Made by a program: the position numbers and the translations under genes
Notes under the pieces: generated by a model
Told to the model about the DNA's origin: nothing
Databases searched by the model: none
The model's input: the letters and a program-made list of their open reading frames with translations, nothing else
NCBI GenBank assembly: GCA_963611165.1
Contig: CAVDQG010000001.1
Coordinates: 62,001-126,000 of the forward strand
Reading direction: 5' to 3'
Length of the DNA stretch: 64,000 nt
Source of the DNA: SIG603 sp963611165
GTDB lineage: Bacteria; Bacillota; Clostridia; Oscillospirales; Acutalibacteraceae
Part shown: positions 52,997-61,707 of the stretch, in pieces
Numbering within the stretch: position 1 is the stretch's first letter
Layout of the letters: each line of letters begins with the position of its first letter

Positions 52997-54277
52997 TTAA
53001 TTTACGCTCATTTTCGGTAAAATCCAGTACTTAGGGCCGCTGTAGCTTATTCTTGAGTCCATGTAGTCCTCCGTGCACTTGGAAAAACCTATATCGTTCA
53101 ATATCTCGAAAATATTGCCCGAGACCGAAAATCCCGTTATCGGAATGTAGCCCTCGCCGTTGAAGTAAAGCGCAAGTCTCACTTCTCCGCCGATATAGCC
53201 TACTTCCCAGTCGATTTGCGGTGAACTGAAGGAATAAACCAAAATGTGCTTTTCCTGCTTGTAAGCGTCGTCACCCTTCGCACCCACAACAACACGGTTG
53301 AATTCTCCCGTCGCTTTCTCGCCCATGTAGTGAGCAAAGCGGTTAGAGCCCCAAAGTGCGACTGCCGTGCCGTTTTTAACGATTTCCTTTTCGTGAAGAA
53401 CATTTCCGTGAGCATCGATTGGGCCTAAGCCGTATGCGTCCTCGCCGTCACCCGTCAAAGTGATATTGAGGTTTTCATGGGCGATTTTGTCGCCGACCTC
53501 AAAGTGATTGAATTTCTGGTAATGAGAAGCAAAGGACATATCGTTAGCTATCGTCATGGCAAGCTCGCCCGCAACGTCCGAACGAATGACAACGGGCACA
53601 CCACTCGGAATATCAATATCACTCGCTTTGACCGCCTTTGCGCGAAGCTCGGCAAAGCCGAGAAGATTCTTTATGTCGCATGCGATTTTTTTGCTGTCTG
53701 TTTCACGAAGTGTAGTGTAATTATATACTTCAACCGCCTCGTGCTCACCCTCAGCGCTTGGGATAGTCTCAAACTCGGCACGCAATTTGTCGTAGCTGTG
53801 ACTTACGCCCTTGCTGTTAAGAAAATGATGACGAGCCGCCGAGACGAAAATCTCCGTGGCATTCAGTCCGCTTTCTTCATTATTGTCGACTGAAAAAATC
53901 GCATCGGCAATAGTGAGTGCCGCAGAATTGAGGTCAATTTCATCGGAAACGGTTTTTTCCGTGTTTTCGGTGTTTTCCGTCAGCGGATACCACCTGTTTT
54001 TTGCGGCTGACGCACGCTTTACTGTATCCTCTATCTTCTCTTTTACAGAATCTTCATCATCAAAGACATTCACAACAAACGAAGAAGAACCTCTTTCATC
54101 GCCCTCATCGACATAGAGCATGACATTTAGGCTTTCATGCTTCACGGCACGGTTTGTCTCAAGTGCCTTTCCGACATAATAAAGCTGTCTCTCGTCTTTT
54201 TGCGACCATGAAATCTCGTAATCGGAAACTTTCTCGTTTTCTTTAATTATCTCAATAAGCTTAGAAATATCCATCAT
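52997..54277 (-). CDS. tldE: TldE/PmbA family protein
   Basis: 426 residues from ATG 54277. It has the TldE-type C-terminal domain (SGVPVVIRSDVAGELAMTIA, LGPIDAHGNVLHEKEIVKNG, WEVGYIGGEVRLALYFNGEG) and lacks the HExxxH motif, as expected for the non-catalytic partner. TldD and TldE together form a zinc protease that unfolds and trims small peptides, including modified peptides. ATGA overlap with the tldD stop and AGGG upstream fix the start; an in-frame ATG at 54331 lies inside tldD. Confidence 0.85.
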   Translation of the reverse strand: MMDISKLIEIIKENEKVSDYEISWSQKDERQLYYVGKALETNRAVKHESLNVMLYVDEGDERGSSSFVVNVFDDEDSVKEKIEDTVKRASAAKNRWYPLTENTENTEKTVSDEIDLNSAALTIADAIFSVDNNEESGLNATEIFVSAARHHFLNSKGVSHSYDKLRAEFETIPSAEGEHEAVEVYNYTTLRETDSKKIACDIKNLLGFAELRAKAVKASDIDIPSGVPVVIRSDVAGELAMTIANDMSFASHYQKFNHFEVGDKIAHENLNITLTGDGEDAYGLGPIDAHGNVLHEKEIVKNGTAVALWGSNRFAHYMGEKATGEFNRVVVGAKGDDAYKQEKHILVYSFSSPQIDWEVGYIGGEVRLALYFNGEGYIPITGFSVSGNIFEILNDIGFSKCTEDYMDSRISYSGPKYWILPKMSVN

Positions 54278-55659
54278 CCCAGTTTTGCCCTCGCTTTCAG
54301 ATAAGGGCCGCCGTCCGCGACATAGACCCATTCCTTGTAACCCTTACCGCACATTCCTATGCCGTCCATCTCAAACTCCTCGGAAACCATGGAAACCGAG
54401 CCGAGAAGGTCGAGAACAGAGCCGGAAATAACCACGGGTGAAACAACCTCTCCCGTAAGCTCTCCGTCCTTTACCTCAAGTCCATATTCTGCCGTGCACT
54501 GGATTTGCCAGTTTTTGGGATCTTCCATGCCGTTGTTGCAGTCATAAAGGATATAACCGTGACTGATTGATTTCACCATATCCTCAAGCTTGTCGCCGCC
54601 GGCACAAAAATAAGTGTTGGTCATTCTCGAATAGCTCTTGTGTGCAAAATTCTGTCTTCTGCCGTTTCCTGTAGGTTCACTGCCAAGCTGCAAAGCACTC
54701 AAAACATCTGAGATTCCCGTCACCAAAATTCCGTCACGGATGATCTCGGTGTTGTGTGCGAGAACCCCGTCATCATCGAAAAAGTACGAGCCTGCAGAGA
54801 GAAGTCCCGTAGCACCGTCCCTCATATTCACGTGCTCGCTTGCGACATATTTTCCGACATAATCAACCGCCTTTGCCCTGTTCTTGACGAACATATCCAT
54901 CTCAACGCCGTGACCGAACGCCTCGTGTGCGATAAGTCCCGATATGTACGGGTGAGTGATTATGTCATATGTTCCCGGCACTATCGGCTTTGCTTTTAGA
55001 AGCATAAGTGATTTGTCGCAGATTTTCTGCCACTTCTTCTCGAGTCCGACAAGCGAAGAAAGTGTATCCGAGCCGTTTGAGCTGTCAGAACCGCTCTTTA
55101 TGTTGTCGCCGTCACGTGCAGTCACTCTGAGTCTGAAGTTTACCCAAACATAGAACTGGTCGAGGCACTTTTTATCTGAAACGAAAATTTCAGAGACCTC
55201 ACGCTTCATATGCATGACATTGACGCCGATTATCTTCTCGTCATATTTCTCCGCTTTTTGACGAAGTGCGGACATTCTCTCCATTATCTCTTCGCCCTCA
55301 AGCGGAGAAGAATCGTTTCTCTCGAAGCTTTTTGTCAGCTCCTCTTCTTCAAGCGGTGCGGTCTTTACGTTTTCCTGCTTTAAGCCGTTAAGCTTAACAG
55401 CATTTTTGATTTCATCGGCACCAAGGCCCCTGATATCATCGCATGCGTATTCGCTGTAACAGCTTCCGTTATAAAGCTTGATTACAAATCCGCAGTCGTT
55501 TTCCGATGATTCCATAGTCGAAAAATATGTCGAGGAAATTATTTTCGTAAGCTTAGCCGACGAACCGAGAACAGAAACGTAATCGTATTCTTTTCTAAGC
55601 TCGCCGACAAGTGCTTTTGCATCCTCTATTCTGCTCTTCAAAAATAGATTTAAACCCAT
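54274..55659 (-). CDS. tldD: TldD family metalloprotease
   Basis: 461 residues. The zinc motif HEAFGH (245-250) fits HExxxH, followed by GVEMDMF and, at the end, FEMDGIGMCGKGYKEWVYVA with the typical TldD glycines. It is the catalytic half of the TldD/TldE complex in the cytoplasm. GGAGGAGAAT lies ahead of the start. It lies 11 bp after the fucosidase gene, so the three genes are one transcript. No candidate modified-peptide precursor lies nearby. Confidence 0.9.
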   Translation of the reverse strand: MGLNLFLKSRIEDAKALVGELRKEYDYVSVLGSSAKLTKIISSTYFSTMESSENDCGFVIKLYNGSCYSEYACDDIRGLGADEIKNAVKLNGLKQENVKTAPLEEEELTKSFERNDSSPLEGEEIMERMSALRQKAEKYDEKIIGVNVMHMKREVSEIFVSDKKCLDQFYVWVNFRLRVTARDGDNIKSGSDSSNGSDTLSSLVGLEKKWQKICDKSLMLLKAKPIVPGTYDIITHPYISGLIAHEAFGHGVEMDMFVKNRAKAVDYVGKYVASEHVNMRDGATGLLSAGSYFFDDDGVLAHNTEIIRDGILVTGISDVLSALQLGSEPTGNGRRQNFAHKSYSRMTNTYFCAGGDKLEDMVKSISHGYILYDCNNGMEDPKNWQIQCTAEYGLEVKDGELTGEVVSPVVISGSVLDLLGSVSMVSEEFEMDGIGMCGKGYKEWVYVADGGPYLKARAKLG

Positions 55660-55670
55660 ATTCTCCTCCG

Positions 55671-56891
55671 TTACAGCTTCAAATCCGTGTATATCGGCTC
55701 ATCGCCGTCATGTGTGAGGCACACTACATAATAAGACTTATCGTGCATTTCCTTCGGCAAATTCACTTCCACAAACTCATGCCCCTCACACGTGTGGCCG
55801 ACACGGTAATCAAGCTTTTCTCCCGTCTCAACAAGATATGCTCCCGTGATGTTATTTGCGATATTCAGAAGCTCGAAACGAATTTTCGGCTTGAATACAT
55901 GCACGAAAATCTTTCCCTTTTTGCAGGTGAACTCGGCAAAATCAAGCTCATAGGGATAAACTCCCGCACTCTTCGTGCCGTAAATGCTGTCTGCATTCGC
56001 CGTGACATATTTTCCGACCGTATCGAGAACCTCAACGCTCTCTTTCGGTATGGAGCCGTCCCCCTTGGGGCCGACATTGAGAAGATAATTTCCGCCTCGG
56101 GAATTAATCTTGACTAGCAGCTTGATTATATCATAGGGATTTTTCCAGTTTTTGTCGTATTTATTGTATCCCCACGTGTCGTTAATGGTTGCGGGAACCT
56201 CCCACAAGCCGTCATACGGAAGTCTCGGAATAAAGTTGTCTCCCGTTGTCATGTAATCGCCTAAGCCGTTGCCTATTCTGCCGCTTATGACAACCTCGGG
56301 ATTGTAGCTTCTGACTAAATCCACCATTTCCTTCGACTGTTCGGCTGTCGTGCCCATAGGAGTATCGAACCAGATTAAATCGGGATTATACTGCGTCATA
56401 ATCTCTCTTAACTGCGGCATGCATTTGCGGTCAAGATAAGCCCTGTAGTCGATGTTTTTATCCTTGCCTGCGATGTATCCGTCAGGGTCGTGCCAGTCCT
56501 GTGCCTGAGAATAGTAAAGACCGAACTTCAGCCCGTGCTTGACGCATGCATTCTTCAATTCGAGAACCAAATCTCTGCCGCAAGCGTTAACGCTGTTGTA
56601 CGGCGAACAAGCCGAATTAAAATTAGCAAAGCCCTCGTGATGCTTGGATGTGAGAACAACATACTTCATTCCCCAATCCTCGCACTTTTCAGCGATTTTC
56701 TCTGCGTTAAATTCACTCGGATTAAAATCCTTCATTAATTTTTCGTATTCCTCTGCGGGAATATTCAAGTGATTCATTATCCACTCGGCTATTCTGTCGG
56801 TTGTCTGACCCTTGTATTCGCCCGCAAGCATAGAGTACAAACCGAAATGAATGAATAAGCCGTATCTTGCCTCTTCAAACCAATTTGTCAT
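55671..56891 (-). CDS. GH29 alpha-L-fucosidase
   Basis: 406 residues without a signal peptide, so cytoplasmic. It starts TNWFEEARYGLFIHFGLYSM, the GH29 N-terminus. KYVVLTSKHHEGFANF is the substrate pocket (His pair) and the nucleophile is D176 in LIWFDTPMG. It releases terminal alpha-L-fucose from host or plant glycans. ATG 56891 has AGGAG 7 bases upstream; the ATG at 56924 overlaps the -10 element and so cannot be the start. The promoter is at 56923-56951; tldD and tldE follow. It lies divergent from the beta-glucuronidase gene. Confidence 0.9.
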   Translation of the reverse strand: MTNWFEEARYGLFIHFGLYSMLAGEYKGQTTDRIAEWIMNHLNIPAEEYEKLMKDFNPSEFNAEKIAEKCEDWGMKYVVLTSKHHEGFANFNSACSPYNSVNACGRDLVLELKNACVKHGLKFGLYYSQAQDWHDPDGYIAGKDKNIDYRAYLDRKCMPQLREIMTQYNPDLIWFDTPMGTTAEQSKEMVDLVRSYNPEVVISGRIGNGLGDYMTTGDNFIPRLPYDGLWEVPATINDTWGYNKYDKNWKNPYDIIKLLVKINSRGGNYLLNVGPKGDGSIPKESVEVLDTVGKYVTANADSIYGTKSAGVYPYELDFAEFTCKKGKIFVHVFKPKIRFELLNIANNITGAYLVETGEKLDYRVGHTCEGHEFVEVNLPKEMHDKSYYVVCLTHDGDEPIYTDLKL

Positions 56892-56922
56892 ATTGACTCT
56901 CCTGTCAAAAAAATTCGTTTTC

Positions 56923-56951
56923 ATTGTATTCTTAAATGTATAATTTTACAA
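56923..56951 (-). promoter_or_regulatory. Promoter of the fucosidase-tldD-tldE operon
   Basis: TTGTAA (56951-56946), 17-bp spacer, TACAAT (56928-56923) on the minus strand, about 25 bases before the ribosome site of the fucosidase gene. Confidence 0.65.
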
Positions 56952-57060
56952 GTCGAAACTGAATTATTCACAAAAAATACTTATTCGGTTCTTATTTTGT
57001 GATATTATATTTATGTAAGGTTTGTTTTTTCACAAAATATTTCAAAGGAGGATTTTTCAC

Positions 57061-58896
57061 ATGCTTTATCCGATTATGACAAACTCAAGACTTCTTGTCG
57101 ATCTCTCGGGAATATGGGATTTCACCCTTGACGGCGAGAAGGCTCTTGACGAAAAGCAGCACGAAACGGGACTAAAAAATCCCGAAAAAATGCCCGTACC
57201 CTCAAGCTACAACGACATCAAGGAGGGCACAAAGTACCGTGATAAATTCGGCGTTGTGCTGTATCAGAAGAAATTCTCTCTGCCGAGCTTGGTCAATTCC
57301 CAGCGTGTAGTTTTAAGGTGCGACGCAGTCACCCACAAAGCTAAGGTTTACCTTAACGGAAACTTGGTAATCAAACACAAGGGCGGATTTTTGCCATTTG
57401 AAGCCGAGATTAACGACTATCTCAAAGACGGTGAAAATTTACTCGTCATTGCGGTCGACAACAAAATCGATTACACAACTCTCCCTGTCGGCTCACCGTC
57501 CGGCGGAGATATGTTCGGTATGAGCGGCAGTGCCGATGTCTCAAAAAAGCAGACTAAGAACAGTCCGAACTTCGATTTCTTCAACTACTGCGGCATCACC
57601 CGTCCCGTAAGAATTTACACAACTCCGAAAAGCTACATCGAGGACATAACAGTTGTACCGAAAATCACATTTAACACGGACGGCACAAACGAAACCGAAA
57701 TTCATTACAGCGTAAAGACATCGGACGATGACGACTCTAAGCCTGTTCTCGTCACACTGAAAGACAGAGACGGAAACGCCGCAGCCGTTTCCGAGAAAAA
57801 AGAAGGTGTTCTTTCTGTCAAAAACGCTAAGCTTTGGTATCCGCTCAAGCCTTATCTTTACGATATCGAGATAAAATACGCCGAGGACAGCTATACTCTC
57901 CCCCAAGGCATAAGGAGCGTAAGAATTGACGGAACAAAATTCCTGATTAACGAGAAGCCGTTCTATTTCAAGGGATACGGCAAGCACGAGGACACCTTCC
58001 CGAACGGCAGAGGAATCAATCTTCCGATGAACTCAAAGGACATCAGCCTCATGAAGTGGCAGGGTGCAAACTCGTTCAGAACAAGCCACTACCCGTACAG
58101 CGAAGAAATGATGCGCCTTTGTGACGAGGAAGGAATAGTCGTAATTGACGAGACTCCCGCAGTCGGCATAAATCTTCTTTTCGGTGGCGGTGCGAATTTC
58201 CACGGCAAAACGGTAGGAACCTATGACCCGGAGCACGGCGTGAAAACATCTGAGCACCACAAAGAGGTCATAAGAGATTTAATCGACCGTGACAAAAACC
58301 ACGCTTGCGTTGTTATGTGGAGCATTGCGAACGAGCCGGACTGTGCGGGCGAGGGTGCTTACGAGTACTTCGAGCCGCTGTTTAAGCTTGCCCGTGAGCT
58401 TGACCCACAGAACAGACCGTGCACAATGGTTTCCGTTCAGACGCCAAACGCCCCCGAGACCGATGTTTCGAGACTATTGAGCGATGTCATTTGCCTCAAC
58501 CGCTACTACGGCTGGTATATCGCAGGCGGCGAGCTTGACCAAGCGGAAAATATGCTTAGAAACGAGCTTTTAGGCTGGGAGAAACACGGCAAGCCCGTTA
58601 TGTTCACGGAATTCGGAGCAGACACGGTCATGGGACTTCACGACACCACACCCGTAATGTTCACCGAAGAATATCAGCTTGAATATTACAAAATCTACAG
58701 CAAGGTTTTTGACGAGATGAATTTTGTTGTCGGCGAACAGGTGTGGAACTTTGCCGACTTCGCCACAAGTCAGGGCATAGTCCGTGTTCAGGGAAACAAA
58801 AAAGGACTTTTCACCCGTGACAGAAAGCCGAAGCTTGCAGCTCATTATTACAGAGAACGCTGGAACAAAATTCCCGATTTCGATTACAAGAAGTAA
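57061..58896 (+). CDS. uidA: GH2 beta-glucuronidase
   Basis: 611 residues, no signal peptide. Sandwich domains (about 1-290) precede the TIM barrel. The acid/base is E425 in SIANEPDC, the nucleophile is E517 in VMFTEFGADT. The end of the barrel reads VWNFADFATSQGIVRVQGNK and the N-x-K pair that marks glucuronidases over galactosidases is N579/K581 in GNKKGLFTRDRKPK. The stretch FGGGANFHGKTVGTYDPEHG has the length of the Loop-1 class. It cleaves beta-glucuronides in the cytoplasm. ATG 57061 has AAAGGAGG 9 bases upstream; an in-frame ATG at 57022 lacks one. It is monocistronic with a terminator. Confidence 0.92.
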   Translation: MLYPIMTNSRLLVDLSGIWDFTLDGEKALDEKQHETGLKNPEKMPVPSSYNDIKEGTKYRDKFGVVLYQKKFSLPSLVNSQRVVLRCDAVTHKAKVYLNGNLVIKHKGGFLPFEAEINDYLKDGENLLVIAVDNKIDYTTLPVGSPSGGDMFGMSGSADVSKKQTKNSPNFDFFNYCGITRPVRIYTTPKSYIEDITVVPKITFNTDGTNETEIHYSVKTSDDDDSKPVLVTLKDRDGNAAAVSEKKEGVLSVKNAKLWYPLKPYLYDIEIKYAEDSYTLPQGIRSVRIDGTKFLINEKPFYFKGYGKHEDTFPNGRGINLPMNSKDISLMKWQGANSFRTSHYPYSEEMMRLCDEEGIVVIDETPAVGINLLFGGGANFHGKTVGTYDPEHGVKTSEHHKEVIRDLIDRDKNHACVVMWSIANEPDCAGEGAYEYFEPLFKLARELDPQNRPCTMVSVQTPNAPETDVSRLLSDVICLNRYYGWYIAGGELDQAENMLRNELLGWEKHGKPVMFTEFGADTVMGLHDTTPVMFTEEYQLEYYKIYSKVFDEMNFVVGEQVWNFADFATSQGIVRVQGNKKGLFTRDRKPKLAAHYYRERWNKIPDFDYKK

Positions 58897-58907
58897 AAAG
58901 TAAATTT

Positions 58908-58940
58908 GCGGAGACGGTTTTTAACCTGTCTCCGCTTTTT
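58908..58940 (+). terminator. Terminator after the beta-glucuronidase gene
   Basis: Stem GCGGAGAC (58908-58915) with GTCTCCGC (58928-58935), extended by GGTT/AACC past one bulged T, then a T5 tract. Confidence 0.88.
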
Positions 58941-58941
58941 G

Positions 58942-58970
58942 TTGAAAAGTATTGTGTTTTGATATATACT
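58942..58970 (+). promoter_or_regulatory. Promoter of the 2-hydroxyacid dehydrogenase gene
   Basis: TTGAAA (58942-58947), 17-bp spacer, TATACT (58965-58970), about 55 bases before the start codon. Confidence 0.7.
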
Positions 58971-59033
58971 TAGTAAAATAAAATCGGATAAAAATGATTT
59001 CGGAAAATCTTTTTAACAATAGGAGAACAGATT

Positions 59034-60008
59034 GTGGAAAACTCAGCTGTGAATAAGCCATTTAATATAGTTATACTTGACGGCGGTACAACCAACCCCG
59101 GAGATATTTCCTTTGAGCCGATAGAAGCCTTGGGAAATGTCACATTTTACGAGGACACACCAAAGGAGCTTGTGTATGAGCGCTCAAAGGACGCCGACGC
59201 TATCATCATCAACAGAATTGTTGTAACAAGAGAGCTTTTGCTCTCGTTGCCGAGATTAAAATACATCGGACTTTTTGCAACGGGCTTCAACCTTGTGGAC
59301 ACAAAGGCGGCACATGAGCTCGGTGTGACTGTCTGCAATGTTCCGTTCTACTGCGTCGGCACAGTTGCCCAGCAAGCTTTCGCTCTTCTGCTTGAGCTTT
59401 GCAATCACATAAAGACACACAGCGACGAAATCAAAAACGGCGGTTACCAAAACAGCATAGAAATGAGCCACTCCACTCACCCGATATTTGAGCTTTACGG
59501 CAAAACTCTCGGAATAGTCGGCTACGGAAACATAGGAAAAACCGTTGCCGCACTCGGAAAGGCTCTTTCCATGAACATTCTCGTTTATTCTAAGCACGAG
59601 AAAAAGCTTGAGGACGGCGAAAAACAAGTTTCCCTCGAGGAGCTTTTCTCAAATAGCGACGTCATATCACTTCACTGTGCGCTCAATGACGAAACAAAGG
59701 AGCTTGTGAACGAAAAACTTCTCTCTCTCGTCAAGCCGACAGCACTTCTCATCAACACGGCAAGAGGCGGTCTGATAGATGAGCAAGCTCTTGCAAACGC
59801 TCTCAACAGCGGAAAAATCGGCGGTGCCGGTCTTGATGTCCTCGCAAAGGAACCGCCCGAAAAGGACTGCCCGCTTTTCACCGCAAAAAACACTGTCCTC
59901 ACTCCGCACATCGGCTGGTCTTCCCGTGACGCAAGAATCCGCCTTGTGAAGTGTGTTGCCGATAATCTTGCCGCATGGAAAAACGGAAAACCGATTAATA
60001 CGGTTTGA
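59034..60008 (+). CDS. D-2-hydroxyacid dehydrogenase
   Basis: 324 residues. The NAD motif is LGIVGYGNIGKTVAALG (about 161-177). The catalytic triad is R243 in INTARGGLID, the Glu in VLAKEPPEKD and the His in TPHIGWSS. This group includes hydroxypyruvate/glyoxylate reductase and D-lactate dehydrogenase; NTARGGLIDEQAL suits hydroxypyruvate reductase. GTG start at 59034 with AGGAG 8 bases upstream. It is monocistronic. Confidence 0.88.
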   Translation: MENSAVNKPFNIVILDGGTTNPGDISFEPIEALGNVTFYEDTPKELVYERSKDADAIIINRIVVTRELLLSLPRLKYIGLFATGFNLVDTKAAHELGVTVCNVPFYCVGTVAQQAFALLLELCNHIKTHSDEIKNGGYQNSIEMSHSTHPIFELYGKTLGIVGYGNIGKTVAALGKALSMNILVYSKHEKKLEDGEKQVSLEELFSNSDVISLHCALNDETKELVNEKLLSLVKPTALLINTARGGLIDEQALANALNSGKIGGAGLDVLAKEPPEKDCPLFTAKNTVLTPHIGWSSRDARIRLVKCVADNLAAWKNGKPINTV

Positions 60009-60074
60009 TTTTCCGCAAAAATCAATCTGTTCACTTTAGTAAACAGATTTCAAAAGTTAACTGCAAAAGGGTGC

Positions 60075-60106
60075 AAAAAAACCGAGCAGTTTTGCTCGGC
60101 TTTTTT
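60075..60106. terminator. Bidirectional terminator shared by the dehydrogenase gene and the small RNA
   Basis: Stem CCGAGCA (60082-60088) with TGCTCGG (60093-60099), loop GTTT. On the plus strand C then T6 follows; on the minus strand T7 follows (60081-60075). Confidence 0.9.
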
Positions 60107-60178
60107 GCTCTTTTGGGGAGGAGTTGTATTGATAAACTCGTGACAGAACGCTGTCACAGGGCTTGTGTTCTTTGTTAT
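60075..60178 (-). ncRNA. Candidate small RNA with C-rich loop
   Basis: A leftward transcript of about 104 nt has a promoter (60213-60185), no ORF worth naming, and an intrinsic terminator at 60099-60075. The RNA reads ACCATAACAAAGAACACAAG at its 5' end. A hairpin GTGACAG-CGTT-CTGTCAC (about 60142-60159) follows, then a weak stem GAGTT/AACTC, then CTCCTCCCC (about 60118-60126), which would be single-stranded and complementary to ribosome sites. Such C-rich stretches are the seed of several Gram-positive small RNAs (RsaE/RoxS-like), but it does not look like a known family to me. Confidence 0.6.
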
Positions 60179-60184
60179 GGTTTA

Positions 60185-60213
60185 ATTATATCGTAAGTTT
60201 TTCGCAATTTCAA
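60185..60213 (-). promoter_or_regulatory. Promoter of the candidate small RNA
   Basis: TTGAAA (60213-60208), 17-bp spacer, TATAAT (60190-60185) on the minus strand: a good consensus with no ORF after it. The predicted start is near A60178. Confidence 0.75.
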
Positions 60214-60301
60214 GCCGAAAAAGTCAAATCTACCCATTGCATAATATGCCTAAATGCACAAATTTAATTATGTAAAAAATCACAAAAGGATTCATATTAT
60301 T

Positions 60302-61696
60302 ATGAGCAAAAAGAAATTTAAAAATCTCGAGAGAAATCTCATAGCAAAGAATGATAGCATAGAGCTATCAATCGACGCTATGTCAAGCGACGGCTCGGGA
60401 ATAGGCAGATTCGAGGGAATGGCAATATTCGTTCCGCTTGCCGCCGTCGGTGATAAGATACGCTGTAAAATACTCAAGGTGCAGAAAAATTACGCTTTCG
60501 GAAAAATTGAAGAAATAATCACTCCGTCCGAAAACCGCACAGAGTCCGACTGCCCGTATTTCGAAAAATGCGGCGGCTGCTCACTTCGCCACATAAACTA
60601 CGAGGAAGAAGCAAGACTAAAGTCCGACAAGGTGCGAGACTGCATAGAGAGAATAGGCGGACTGAAGGACATTCCTTTCGAGCCGATTATCTCTGCTCCA
60701 AGCCGCTGTGGCTACCGCAACAAGGCTCAGATTCCTGTCGGACTGGACAAGAACGGCAAGCTTATCATGGGATTTTATGCCGGTCACTCCCACCGCATAA
60801 TCGACGCCAAGCACTGCCTTCTCCAGCCCGAGGAATTCGGAGTTATTTCGGATGTTTTCAGAGATTGGTTCGAGCAGTACGGAGACAGCGTCTATAACGA
60901 AGAAACTCACAAGGGCGTCATCCGTCACCTTTATTTGCGAAAGGGCGAAAAGACGGGTGAAATCATGGTTTGTGTGGTCATTAACGCCGACAAGCTGAAA
61001 AATGCAGACAAGCTGTGCGCTATGCTTCGCGAAAATGTTCCGTCAATGACAAGCTTCATTCTCAACACCAACAAAGAGAAAACTAACGTCATTCTCGGCA
61101 AAAAATGCCGCACCGTCTGGGGGAATGACACTATCGCCGACGAGCTTTGCTCGCTTCGTTTCAATATCTCACCGCTTTCGTTCTATCAGGTAAACCGCAC
61201 CCAAGCCGAAAGACTTTACAACAAAGCCGCCGAGTACGCTTGCCTAACGGGAGACGAAACCCTCATGGATCTTTACTGCGGTGCGGGCACAATCGGACTT
61301 TCCATGGCACACAAAGTAAAAAAGCTCATCGGTGTAGAAATCATCGATGCGGCTATTGAAAATGCCAAGGTAAATGCCGCCGAAAACGGAATAGACAACG
61401 CTGAATTTATCTGCGGTGATGCCGCAAAAGCCGCCGATATGCTCGAAAAACGCGGAGAAAAGCCCGATGTTATCATCATCGACCCACCGAGAAAGGGCTG
61501 TGCCGCCGAGCTTATCGAAACAATCTCGAAGATGTCACCGCAAAGGGTGGTGTATGTCTCCTGTGACCCGGCAACTCTTGCCCGTGACCTCAAGATTTTT
61601 GACGAAAAAGGTTACAAGGCTCAAAAGGTAACTCCGGCAGACCTCTTCCCCGGCACGGCTCATGTGGAAACAGTTGTTTCTCTCGTAAGGAACTGA
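60302..61696 (+). CDS. rlmD: 23S rRNA (uracil-5-)-methyltransferase RlmD/RumA-type
   Basis: 464 residues. An N-terminal TRAM domain (IELSIDAMSSDGSGIGRFEG) precedes the iron-sulfur cysteines CPYFEKCGGC, the SAM motif LMDLYCGAGTIGLSMAH, and the catalytic Cys in VVYVSCDPATLARDL. It methylates a uridine in rRNA (or tRNA; Firmicutes have paralogues). ATG 60302 has AAAGGA 11 bases upstream; an in-frame ATG at 60254 lies in AT-rich sequence without a ribosome site. No clear promoter is visible on the plus strand; one must lie between 60180 and 60300. Confidence 0.9.
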   Translation: MSKKKFKNLERNLIAKNDSIELSIDAMSSDGSGIGRFEGMAIFVPLAAVGDKIRCKILKVQKNYAFGKIEEIITPSENRTESDCPYFEKCGGCSLRHINYEEEARLKSDKVRDCIERIGGLKDIPFEPIISAPSRCGYRNKAQIPVGLDKNGKLIMGFYAGHSHRIIDAKHCLLQPEEFGVISDVFRDWFEQYGDSVYNEETHKGVIRHLYLRKGEKTGEIMVCVVINADKLKNADKLCAMLRENVPSMTSFILNTNKEKTNVILGKKCRTVWGNDTIADELCSLRFNISPLSFYQVNRTQAERLYNKAAEYACLTGDETLMDLYCGAGTIGLSMAHKVKKLIGVEIIDAAIENAKVNAAENGIDNAEFICGDAAKAADMLEKRGEKPDVIIIDPPRKGCAAELIETISKMSPQRVVYVSCDPATLARDLKIFDEKGYKAQKVTPADLFPGTAHVETVVSLVRN

Positions 61697-61707
61697 AGGT
61701 AATTAAT

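Noticed and set aside
52997..55659. RiPP biosynthetic cluster around tldD/tldE
   Set aside because: No precursor peptide, cyclodehydratase, radical SAM or lantibiotic enzyme gene nearby; the neighbours are glycosidases.
60075..60178. 6S RNA or signal-recognition-particle RNA
   Set aside because: Too short for 6S and lacks its long open-bulge helix; lacks the SRP tetraloop and helix-8 sequence.
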